Shown here: positions 56,771 through 64,000 of the stretch, piece after piece
Layout of the letters: the number at the start of each line of letters is the position of its first letter
Position numbering within the stretch: position 1 is the first letter of the stretch
The notes under the pieces: model-generated
Databases searched by the model: none
Told to the model about the DNA's origin: nothing
The model's input: only the letters and a program-made list of their open reading frames with translations
Translations under genes and position numbers: made by a program
Origin: Psychrosphaera haliotis
GTDB lineage: Bacteria > Pseudomonadota > Gammaproteobacteria > Enterobacterales > Alteromonadaceae
NCBI RefSeq assembly: GCF_009728465.1
Contig: NZ_WOCD01000005.1
Location: 186,001 to 250,000, forward strand
Length of the DNA: 64,000 nucleotides
Direction: 5' to 3'

Positions 56771-56803
56771 TGTCACATTACTGTAACATTAATGAAATAT
56801 AAT
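56771..56803 (+). promoter_or_regulatory. pstC: PHO box and -10 element upstream of pstC
   Basis: Three 7-mers with 4-base spacers, an 11-bp period: TGTCACA (56771), TGTAACA (56782) and TGAAATA (56793), the last degenerate. This is the tandem arrangement bound by PhoB. A perfect TATAAT at 56798-56803 overlaps the last repeat, so the PHO box replaces the -35 element, as at classical PhoB-activated promoters. It lies 34 bases before the pstC start. Confidence 0.9.
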
Positions 56804-56836
56804 TCGCGGCATCTGATAAAGGGTAGGTATTTATAT

Positions 56837-59086
56837 ATGTCTGGACAGACAAACATTGCGTTGAAGACTGAGTCAACTCGAAAGTTCAAAGATAAGTTCG
56901 CTAAATACGGTGTAATGACCGGTGGCATCTTAGTACTATGCGCATTATTATTGATTTTTTTCTATCTATTATATGTAGTTAAACCAGTTTTTGACTCTGC
57001 TCACGTAGATTCAAGAGAGGCGACATCTACGTTAGATAAAGCCTATTTTGCAACGGGAATTGAAGAACAAACTGAAATTTCATACGCCATAACGCCAAAT
57101 GCAACTGTAGACTTTTTTAACGCAGAAGATGGTATGTCTGGACAACAGATTGCTTCAATAGCAACTGAAGTCCCTGGCGAAATAACAGCCTACTCACAAA
57201 GCGCTCCGCATAAAGGCTTGTTCGGCTTTATGAATGACGATGCTCGCTTAACGATCATCAAACCTTTTTTCAAAATCGACTTCAAGAATAACACTCGTTC
57301 TTTAACTCCACGTGTTCAATTACCCTTTGGTGAAGAGCCACTACCTGAGTTGCTTGATGAAGAAGGTTACACAGTTGAAAAATTTGTATTTGCTGAAGAA
57401 GAAGGCGTACTTGGCATTCTTTACCAACTTCAAAATGGCGCTGTAAGATACGCTCGCCTTGAAGGTGAAGAAAATATGTTCACTGAAGAAATTGAGTGGA
57501 TTGTTGAACAATCTGAACTTGATTTTGTAGATGGAAAAGTAGAGCGACTACTCATTTCTCCAGATGCTTCTCGTATTTTCATTCTGACTAAAAATGAAAT
57601 TTATGTCGCTAACAGCCGCGTAGGCAGCGAAGTTGAATTACTGTATACAAAAAACATTAGTCGCCCTAACCAACAAATTACTACTGCTAAACTTTTAGCT
57701 AGTGCTAACTCTTTAATGCTAGGTTACACAGACGGTAAAATTACTCAGTGGTTTGAAGTTAACGGCAAAGCTGGACGTGACTTTGTTCAAGTAAGAGATT
57801 TTACTATGGACGTTGAAGGCAGCGATAAAGCCGTGGCTGAAATCTATCCAGAGTTTTATCGTAGAACCTTTATCGCCACCACTTCTTCAGGCGAAGTTAA
57901 CTTTTTCCACACCACATCTGAAGCGGACTTATGGCAAGGTAAGTTACCAACAGATAACATCACTGACATTTCTTTTTCTCCTCGTTCTAACGCTTTTGTT
58001 GTTTTGTCAGCAAATCAACTTGACGTACTTAACGTAGAAAATGAGCACCCTGAAGTAACTTGGTCTGGCTTATGGCAAGAAGTTTGGTACGAAGGTTATG
58101 CTGAGCCTGACTATGTTTGGCAGTCGTCTTCTGCAAGTGATGATTTTGAATCTAAGTTCAGCTTAGTACCAATCTCTTTTGGTACATTAAAAGCGGCTAT
58201 GTACGCCATGTTATTTGCTGTTCCAATTGGTTTAGCGGCAGCTATCTACACAGCCTACTTTATGGCCCCAAGTGTACGTAAAATTGTAAAGCCAACGGTA
58301 GAGATTATGGAAGCGTTACCTACGGTTATACTAGGTTTCCTAGCTGGTCTTTGGTTAGCTCCACTAATTGAAGAAAAACTACCAGGCGTAATTCTATTAA
58401 TATTGTTATTGCCAGTTGCTATTTTCTTAACGGCATTTGCTTGGCATAACATTCCGCAAAAAATTAGAAACCGCATGCCTGTTGGCTGGGATTCAATTCT
58501 GTTAATCCCAATTGTTGCTTTTGTTGGTTACTTCTCATTTGAAATGAGCCCACTAGTAGAAGAGTGGTTGTTCGACGGTAATACACGTCTATACATTACT
58601 AACGAATTAGGTATCACCTTTGACCAAAGAAACTCTTTAATTGTTGGTATCGCCATGGGTTTTGCAGTTATACCTACTATCTTCTCAATTGCTGAAGATG
58701 CAGTATTCAGTGTTCCTAAAACATTATCTAGCGGCTCACTAGCACTAGGTGCTACGCAGTGGCAAACACTTATAAAAGTTGTTTTATTAACAGCAAGTCC
58801 AGGTATTTTCTCAGCAGTAATGATGGGATTAGGCCGAGCTGTAGGTGAAACAATGATTGTTCTTATGGCTACCGGTAATACACCAATTATGGATTGGAGT
58901 ATTTTCCAAGGCATGCGTACGTTGTCTGCGAATATAGCGGTGGAAATGCCGGAGTCTGAAGTAGGTAGTTCACACTATCGAATCCTATTCTTAGCGGCCT
59001 TTGTACTGTTTATATTCACCTTTGTCTTTAATACGATTGCGGAGTTTGTGCGTCAACGACTTCGTGAAAAGTACAGTTCACTTTAA
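56837..59086 (+). CDS. pstC: PstC, phosphate ABC transporter permease (long form)
   Basis: Membrane subunit of the high-affinity phosphate importer, about 749 residues. I choose ATG 56837 (MSGQTNIALK) since earlier starts would cross the PHO box and promoter. After a TM at about residues 22-45 comes a periplasmic domain of about 400 residues, then the permease helices with the EAA-type loop GSLALGATQWQTLIKVVL and GRAVGETMIVLMATGNTP. This long form with a large periplasmic insert is known in Vibrio, Shewanella and Pseudomonas. No pstS gene is present in the operon. Confidence 0.93.
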   Translation: MSGQTNIALKTESTRKFKDKFAKYGVMTGGILVLCALLLIFFYLLYVVKPVFDSAHVDSREATSTLDKAYFATGIEEQTEISYAITPNATVDFFNAEDGMSGQQIASIATEVPGEITAYSQSAPHKGLFGFMNDDARLTIIKPFFKIDFKNNTRSLTPRVQLPFGEEPLPELLDEEGYTVEKFVFAEEEGVLGILYQLQNGAVRYARLEGEENMFTEEIEWIVEQSELDFVDGKVERLLISPDASRIFILTKNEIYVANSRVGSEVELLYTKNISRPNQQITTAKLLASANSLMLGYTDGKITQWFEVNGKAGRDFVQVRDFTMDVEGSDKAVAEIYPEFYRRTFIATTSSGEVNFFHTTSEADLWQGKLPTDNITDISFSPRSNAFVVLSANQLDVLNVENEHPEVTWSGLWQEVWYEGYAEPDYVWQSSSASDDFESKFSLVPISFGTLKAAMYAMLFAVPIGLAAAIYTAYFMAPSVRKIVKPTVEIMEALPTVILGFLAGLWLAPLIEEKLPGVILLILLLPVAIFLTAFAWHNIPQKIRNRMPVGWDSILLIPIVAFVGYFSFEMSPLVEEWLFDGNTRLYITNELGITFDQRNSLIVGIAMGFAVIPTIFSIAEDAVFSVPKTLSSGSLALGATQWQTLIKVVLLTASPGIFSAVMMGLGRAVGETMIVLMATGNTPIMDWSIFQGMRTLSANIAVEMPESEVGSSHYRILFLAAFVLFIFTFVFNTIAEFVRQRLREKYSSL

Positions 59087-59114
59087 TTAGCACCTATTTT
59101 TTTGGAGATTTAAT

Positions 59115-60764
59115 ATGAAGTTATGGTTTAAGTCGGGTGCTCCGTGGGTTTGGATGACAGCCGGCGCGGTAAGTATCAGTTTATTATCAGTAATTGGGTT
59201 ATTGTTACTCATTGCATCTAGAGGCCTGTCATTTTTCTGGCCTTCAGATATTCACCAGTTTGAGATTGCAAACTCAAGCGGTGAAACTAGCGTTATTATT
59301 GGTGAAGTTTATGAATCTGAACAGGTTCCTACACAACGTTTAATTACCTCTGGTATCGAATTCGATAAAGAACAAGGCGAGTTTGTAGAGCGTTACTTAA
59401 TTAAAACCGGTAACCGTGAGTACGTTGAGCTGGATTTCCAATGGGTATTGGGCCCTGAAATTGTTAAAGAAACTAGACCTTCTGGCATCGCCGTATTTGA
59501 GCGTAGCAAAAATGGTAACTTTTACGGTTTTGTAGATTCAGTGATTGTTGATGGCAAAACCATTCGTGAGAATAAAGAAGACGCTTTATTTGCAGCGATA
59601 GATAGAGCGGTTGATTTAAATGATCAAGCTCTTGATTTGCAGAATGACGAAATTGGAGCGATTAACTATCAACTAGAAAAGTTAAGATTAAAAGAACGTA
59701 AGCTTGAACTCGAAGATGAACTGACTGACGCTGCGTTACGTGATTTAGAAAACCAGCGCCAAGCGCTAAGAGACGAGTACAAAGTATACGAGAAAGAGCT
59801 ATTTGCCTTTAGAGATGAAGCAAGACGTGATTCAGTTATCGTAAAAGACATGCGTGGCGAACTGGTAACCTTGCCTATTTTTTATGTACTAGACGTTTCG
59901 TTTCCAAACGACATGAACTTCTTTGAAAAAGTGATTCAGTACGGCAAACAACTAGGCAAATTCGTTTCTGACGATCCTCGTGAAGCAAATACAGAAGGTG
60001 GTGTATTCCCAGCTATATTTGGTACTGTATTTATGGTGCTATTAATGGCTGTAATCGTAACTCCATTTGGTGTGGTAGCGGCTATTTACCTACATGAATA
60101 TGCTGGTAACAATGCCGTTACAAAGGTAATACGTATCTCGGTAATTAACTTAGCTGGTGTACCTTCTATTGTTTACGGTGTATTTGGCTTAGGCTTCTTT
60201 GTTTATATGCTTGGTGGTTCACTGGATCAGCTTTTCTATCCTGAAGCACTTCCAGGGCCAACTTTTGGTACGCCTGGTGTTATATGGTCAGCACTAACAT
60301 TGGCTATACTAACGCTACCAGTAGTGATTGTTTCGACTGAAGAAGGTTTGTCTCGAATTCCGGGTTCATTAAGACAAGGCTCGTTAGCACTTGGCGCTAC
60401 TAAGGCTGAAACTATTTGGCGCATCATTATACCAATGGCGTCACCAGCCATCATGACAGGTCTTATTTTAGCTGTAGCACGTGCTGCTGGTGAGGTTGCA
60501 CCGCTTATGTTAGTAGGTGTTGTTAAAATGGCGCCTACGTTGCCAATTGATGGCAACTTCCCGTATGTTCACTTAGATCGCAAGTTTATGCACTTAGGCT
60601 TCCATATTTACGATGTTGGTTTCCAAAGCCCGAACGTTGAAGCTGCAAGACCATTGGTTTATGCAACATCGTTCTTACTTGTTACCGTTATCATAACGTT
60701 GAACATTACAGCAATTGGCATTCGTAACCACTTGCGCGAAAAATATAAGTCACTTGAGCACTAA
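59115..60764 (+). CDS. pstA: PstA, phosphate ABC transporter permease (long form)
   Basis: Second membrane subunit, 549 residues. TM1 is at about 12-33, then a periplasmic domain of about 240 residues with a coiled-coil segment near 180-240 (YQLEKLRLKERKLELEDEL and ENQRQALRDEY), then the permease with the EAA-type loop RQGSLALGATKAETIWRII and ARAAGEVAPLMLVG. Like PstC it is longer than the E. coli protein (296) because of the periplasmic insert. It follows pstC by 28 bases. Confidence 0.93.
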   Translation: MKLWFKSGAPWVWMTAGAVSISLLSVIGLLLLIASRGLSFFWPSDIHQFEIANSSGETSVIIGEVYESEQVPTQRLITSGIEFDKEQGEFVERYLIKTGNREYVELDFQWVLGPEIVKETRPSGIAVFERSKNGNFYGFVDSVIVDGKTIRENKEDALFAAIDRAVDLNDQALDLQNDEIGAINYQLEKLRLKERKLELEDELTDAALRDLENQRQALRDEYKVYEKELFAFRDEARRDSVIVKDMRGELVTLPIFYVLDVSFPNDMNFFEKVIQYGKQLGKFVSDDPREANTEGGVFPAIFGTVFMVLLMAVIVTPFGVVAAIYLHEYAGNNAVTKVIRISVINLAGVPSIVYGVFGLGFFVYMLGGSLDQLFYPEALPGPTFGTPGVIWSALTLAILTLPVVIVSTEEGLSRIPGSLRQGSLALGATKAETIWRIIIPMASPAIMTGLILAVARAAGEVAPLMLVGVVKMAPTLPIDGNFPYVHLDRKFMHLGFHIYDVGFQSPNVEAARPLVYATSFLLVTVIITLNITAIGIRNHLREKYKSLEH

Positions 60765-60853
60765 TTCAAGCACTGTTAATTCAATGACTAACAATTTTAA
60801 CAAAGCTGACAAAGCTCAGCTTTTTACACTAAATTTAGATATGAGGTTTTAAG

Positions 60854-61678
60854 ATGATTTCGGTAGCACCAGACATGAGTAACAAGTCTTCATCTAATAT
60901 AGACATCGATAATTTAACGAAAGAGCAAATTGCTCTAGAAATTAAAAATTTGAATCTTTTTTATGGCGAAAAACAAGCCCTAGAAAACATCAGCATGGTT
61001 ATTCCTAAAGGCCAAGTAACAGCCTTTATCGGACCATCAGGTTGCGGTAAATCGACACTTTTACGCTGTATGAACCGTATGAATGACCTTGTTGATACTT
61101 GTAATATTAAAGGTGAAATTTTACTTCACGACCAAAACATCTATGACCGCTCTGTTGATGTTGCATCACTTCGTCGTAAAGTAGGCATGGTATTCCAGCG
61201 CCCTAACCCATTCCCAAAAAGTATATACGAGAACGTAGTTTATGGACTTCGCTTGCAAGGTATTAACGACAGACGCGAGCTTGATGAAGTTGTTGAAAAA
61301 TCTCTGACTAATGCGGCGTTATGGAATGAAGTAAAAGACAGATTACATGACAGTGCTTTAGGTTTATCTGGTGGTCAGCAACAAAGACTTGTTATTGCAA
61401 GAGCTATTGCAATTGAACCAGAGGTGCTATTACTTGATGAACCAACATCAGCACTTGATCCAATCTCGACATTAACTATTGAAGAGTTGATCACTGAACT
61501 TAAAGACAAGTACACCGTTGTTATCGTTACGCACAACATGCAACAAGCAGCGCGTGTTTCTGATCAAACAGCATTCATGTACATGGGTCAGCTAATTGAG
61601 CATTCAGATACTAATGCTTTATTCACAACACCTAAGATGAAAAAGACTGAAGATTATATTACTGGCCGTTACGGTTAA
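60854..61678 (+). CDS. pstB: PstB, phosphate ABC transporter ATPase
   Basis: Cytoplasmic ATPase of 274 residues that powers phosphate import. Walker A is GPSGCGKST (about 58-66), the signature LSGGQQQRL at about 172, Walker [14 protein letters not shown] at about 192, and the switch His in VIVTHNM at about 228. The polar N-terminal extension of about 30 residues is common in this order. A ribosome-binding site GAGG lies upstream. It follows pstA by 89 bases without an obvious terminator. Confidence 0.97.
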   Translation: MISVAPDMSNKSSSNIDIDNLTKEQIALEIKNLNLFYGEKQALENISMVIPKGQVTAFIGPSGCGKSTLLRCMNRMNDLVDTCNIKGEILLHDQNIYDRSVDVASLRRKVGMVFQRPNPFPKSIYENVVYGLRLQGINDRRELDEVVEKSLTNAALWNEVKDRLHDSALGLSGGQQQRLVIARAIAIEPEVLLLDEPTSALDPISTLTIEELITELKDKYTVVIVTHNMQQAARVSDQTAFMYMGQLIEHSDTNALFTTPKMKKTEDYITGRYG

Positions 61679-61703
61679 CCAATTAGTAGTTTGAGAGGCA
61701 ACA

Positions 61704-62408
61704 ATGGAACTTAATTTAAATAAACATATATCCGGCCAATTTAACGTTGAATTGGAACAGATACGTAACGACGTATTAAAAATGGGCGGACTTGTTGAGC
61801 AACAGTTAACAAATGCCCTAAATGCAGTAACTGAAGCAGATCAAGAATTGGCGCGTCATGTTTTAGAAACCGACTTCCAAGTGAATAAAATGGAAGTGCA
61901 AATTGACGAAGCTTGTACTCGAATTATCGCTAAACGTCAGCCAGCAGCATCGGATTTACGTCTAGTGTTAGCCATTATTAAAACAATTACTGACCTTGAG
62001 CGTATCGGCGACGAGGCAGAACGTATTGCCAAAGTAGCGTTAGAGTCATTTAACAAAGAGCAGCAAGAGTTTTTAGTATCAATGGACAACATGGGCCGTA
62101 AAGCTTTGGTAATGTTGCATGATGTTCTAGACGCATTTGCTCGCATGGATGTTGAGTCTGCCTTTAAAGTTCATACTGCCGATAAAGTACTCGACAAAGA
62201 ATACGAAGCCATCACTCGTCAATTAATGACTTATATGATGGAAGATCCTCGTTCAATACCAAAAGTAATGGACGTAATTTGGTCAGTTAGGTCGTTAGAA
62301 AGAATTGGTGACCGTTGTCAGAACATCTCTGAATACATTATTTACTTTGTAAAAGGAAAAGATGTCCGTCACACGTCTCAATCTGACATTAAGGACAATG
62401 TCCTATAA
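61704..62408 (+). CDS. phoU: PhoU, phosphate signalling regulator
   Basis: Helical protein of 234 residues with two PhoU repeats, each a three-helix bundle: the metal-binding motifs are [13 protein letters not shown] (about residue 95) and [15 protein letters not shown] (about 198). PhoU couples Pst transport to the PhoR/PhoB system and keeps the regulon off when phosphate is plentiful. It is the last gene of pstC-A-B-phoU, 25 bases after pstB, and is followed by a terminator. Confidence 0.96.
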   Translation: MELNLNKHISGQFNVELEQIRNDVLKMGGLVEQQLTNALNAVTEADQELARHVLETDFQVNKMEVQIDEACTRIIAKRQPAASDLRLVLAIIKTITDLERIGDEAERIAKVALESFNKEQQEFLVSMDNMGRKALVMLHDVLDAFARMDVESAFKVHTADKVLDKEYEAITRQLMTYMMEDPRSIPKVMDVIWSVRSLERIGDRCQNISEYIIYFVKGKDVRHTSQSDIKDNVL

Positions 62409-62453
62409 GATACTGATAAAATTAGACTTTTAAAAAGCCACACATGAAAAACG

Positions 62454-62493
62454 AGATCCGTCCGGTTATAAATCAAGCGAACGGATCTTTTTT
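62454..62493 (+). terminator. terminator of the pst-phoU operon
   Basis: AGATCCGT / ACGGATCT 8-bp stem with a 19-nt loop, followed by six T. It lies 45 bases after the phoU stop codon. Confidence 0.88.
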
Positions 62494-62501
62494 ACCCCGC
62501 C

Positions 62502-62534
62502 TGTAACATTTTTGTCACAAATGTGTCATATAAT
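62502..62534 (+). promoter_or_regulatory. PHO box and -10 element upstream of the DUF47-pit operon
   Basis: Three nearly identical 7-mers at an exact 11-bp period: TGTAACA (62502), TGTCACA (62513) and TGTCATA (62524), separated by TTTT and AATG. A perfect TATAAT at 62529-62534 overlaps the last repeat. The arrangement is the same as upstream of pstC and more regular. It lies 110 bases before the DUF47 gene start. Confidence 0.93.
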
Positions 62535-62643
62535 AGCCTCGAAGCTATTTACTCACACTTCCGTGAATTTATAGTAAACTATGATATTGATATAAGCCTG
62601 CAATCAAATGCTGGTTTTTTTTGCCATTAAATAAGGGTTCACT

Positions 62644-63321
62644 ATGGCTAGTCACTCAATTTTAGGTGTTTTTGCTAAGTCGCCATTAAAAGCACTAGAA
62701 GAGCACATTAATACCGTTCACTCTGCGGCTTCATTATTAAAGCCTTTTTTTGAAGCGGTATGCAAAGAAAATTGGACTGAAGCGACGGAACTTCGTTATC
62801 AAATTTCTCAACTTGAGAAAAAAGCGGATGTTATTAAACGCGATGTAAGAATGAATCTTCCAAGAGGTTTATTTTTACCAGTAGAAAGAACGGATATTTT
62901 AGAGTTAATCACACAACAAGATAAGATCGCTAACAAAGCAAAAGACTTGGCGGGTCGTTATTTAGGTCGTGAATTAACTATCCCACCGCAAATTCAAGAA
63001 AGCTTCATGGCTTTTGTAGAGCGCAACATTGATGCCACTGCACAAGCAAAAAAAGCAATCAATGAGTTTGACGAACTACTAGAAACGGGCTTTAAAGGCC
63101 GTGAAGTAGAACTTGTTGAGCGCATGATCACAGAATTAGACGCAATTGAAGACGATACAGATGAAATGCAAATTTCTATTCGTCTACAACTAAAAGAAAT
63201 CGAAGATCAGTTAAACCCTATCGATGTCATGGTGACATACAGAATGATTGAATGGATTGGGGAATTAGCGGACTTAGCAGAACGTGTAGGTTCTCGATTA
63301 GAACTTATGCTTGCTCGTTAA
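62644..63321 (+). CDS. DUF47 / TIGR00153 PhoU-like protein, Pit-associated
   Basis: Helical protein of 225 residues of the PhoU-related DUF47 family, whose genes usually lie directly before pit. Visible marks are LEKKADVIKRDVRMNLPRG (about residue 58) and the second-half motif RMIEWIGELADLAERVGSRLE (about 200), where PhoU-type metal-binding helices lie. It is thought to regulate the low-affinity transporter. Its stop is 35 bases before the pit start, and both follow a PHO box. Confidence 0.92.
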   Translation: MASHSILGVFAKSPLKALEEHINTVHSAASLLKPFFEAVCKENWTEATELRYQISQLEKKADVIKRDVRMNLPRGLFLPVERTDILELITQQDKIANKAKDLAGRYLGRELTIPPQIQESFMAFVERNIDATAQAKKAINEFDELLETGFKGREVELVERMITELDAIEDDTDEMQISIRLQLKEIEDQLNPIDVMVTYRMIEWIGELADLAERVGSRLELMLAR

Positions 63322-63356
63322 GCAGCAACCAATTTAAAACATATTAGGTATATTCA

Positions 63357-64000
63357 ATGGATATTATTTCTACTTACGGCGTTATGTTAATCGCCACTGC
63401 CGCTATCGTTGGTTTTTTCATGGCCTGGGGTATTGGTGCAAACGACGTAGCAAATGCTATGGGCACATCAGTTGGCTCAAAAGCACTAACTATTAAACAA
63501 GCAATTATTATCGCGATGATCTTTGAATTCGCAGGTGCTTACTTAGCCGGTGGCGAAGTAACCTCAACAATTCGTAAAGGCATCATTGATTCAGCTCCAT
63601 TCATTCCAAACCCAGAGTATTTAGTCTTAGGCATGATTTCCGCACTATTTGCTGCTGCAATTTGGTTAGCCGTTGCTTCATATTTAGGTTGGCCTGTTAG
63701 TACAACACACTCAATTGTAGGTGCCATTGTTGGTTTCGCAGCTTTTGGTGTTGGTATGGACGCAGTAAATTGGGCAAAAGTTGGTGGCATTGTTGGTAGC
63801 TGGATAGTAACCCCGTTGCTGTCAGGTATTATCGCTTACTTAATCTTTATCTCAGCGCAAAAGCTTATCTTTGATACTGAAGAGCCGCTTAAGAATGCTA
63901 AAAAATACGTTCCTTTCTACATGTTCTTAGCTGGTTTTGTAATGGCACTTGTCACTATCAAGAAAGGTTTAAAACACGTAGTTAAATCTGGTGATTTATC
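63357..64000 (+). CDS. pit: inorganic phosphate transporter, PiT family, 3' end missing
   Basis: Membrane phosphate:cation symporter. The frame opens at ATG 63357 and runs past the window end; 214 residues are visible. The family motif GIGANDVANAMGTSVGSKAL is at residues 24-43 and the partner loop GWPVSTTHSIVGAIVG at about 112-127, both characteristic of PiT proteins. At least five membrane helices are seen in the visible part. It is cotranscribed with the DUF47 gene. Confidence 0.95.
   Translation, partial: MDIISTYGVMLIATAAIVGFFMAWGIGANDVANAMGTSVGSKALTIKQAIIIAMIFEFAGAYLAGGEVTSTIRKGIIDSAPFIPNPEYLVLGMISALFAAAIWLAVASYLGWPVSTTHSIVGAIVGFAAFGVGMDAVNWAKVGGIVGSWIVTPLLSGIIAYLIFISAQKLIFDTEEPLKNAKKYVPFYMFLAGFVMALVTIKKGLKHVVKSGDL

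Noticed and set aside
1..64000. CRISPR array, tRNA/rRNA genes, insertion sequences, prophage
   Set aside because: No spaced direct repeats, no recognisable tRNA or rRNA sequence, and no transposase, integrase or phage structural protein was found.

Overview
The window looks like chromosomal DNA of a marine gammaproteobacterium of the order Alteromonadales (Colwellia/Pseudoalteromonas/Psychrosphaera-like; the order is an inference from gene content and protein similarity, the genus is not determined). Base composition is AT-rich. The Na+-NQR operon, TonB receptor, TRAP transporter, FabV and many exported peptidases and nucleases fit a marine heterotroph. I see no insertion sequence, prophage, CRISPR array, rRNA or tRNA gene.

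Layout. 1-5300: end of trmN (tRNA methyltransferase), a DPP-IV type peptidase, an outer-membrane barrel protein and an exported ATP-dependent DNA ligase. 5400-8800 (minus): PepO-type M13 peptidase, a DUF1543 protein and the tRNA acp3U transferase TapT. 8900-16100 (minus): pyruvate dehydrogenase operon pdhR-aceE-aceF-lpd with a perfect PdhR operator. 16100-20450 (minus): ampE, a broken ampD and an orphan hybrid histidine kinase. 20450-25600 (minus): exported metallo-beta-lactamase-fold hydrolase, M17 aminopeptidase, SOS-box-controlled dinB and an MFS transporter. 25600-32800 (minus): nqrABCDEF-apbE-nqrM, then fabV and a TRAP operon dctQ-dctM-dctP. 37500-42850: bolA, an AlkB-like dioxygenase, rlmG, and a yajG-cyclophilin-hypothetical-ampG group that recalls the E. 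coli bolA-yajG-ampG neighbourhood. 42860-47650: small XRE regulator, MATE pump, DUF350-ygiB-ygiC and an LPP20-type lipoprotein. 47760-49620 (minus): two overlapping genes of unknown function, a membrane-anchored periplasmic binding-protein-like protein and a two-TM protein with an unrecognised cytoplasmic domain. 49850-56000: S1/P1 nuclease, giant TonB receptor, lipoprotein alkaline phosphatase and uridine kinase. 56100-64000: GcvR-like ACT protein, then pstC-pstA-pstB-phoU and a DUF47-pit operon, each behind a PHO box of three 7-mers at 11-bp spacing.

How it works together. The right-hand third can be read as a phosphorus-scavenging region: a secreted nuclease frees nucleotides, a phosphatase releases phosphate and nucleosides, uridine kinase salvages pyrimidine nucleosides, and Pst and Pit import phosphate. 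The middle is energy metabolism: pyruvate to acetyl-CoA, then NADH oxidation coupled to Na+ export by NQR.

Quality warning. Eleven genes carry about fourteen single-base frameshifts, mostly in short homopolymers and including the central gene aceE. Restoring one base at each gives a normal full-length protein every time. I read them as consensus errors, denser at 36-45 kb, rather than as pseudogenes. Coordinates for these genes span the whole interrupted frame. No unmistakable new system is visible; the best candidate for undescribed biology is the two-gene module at 47767-49589.
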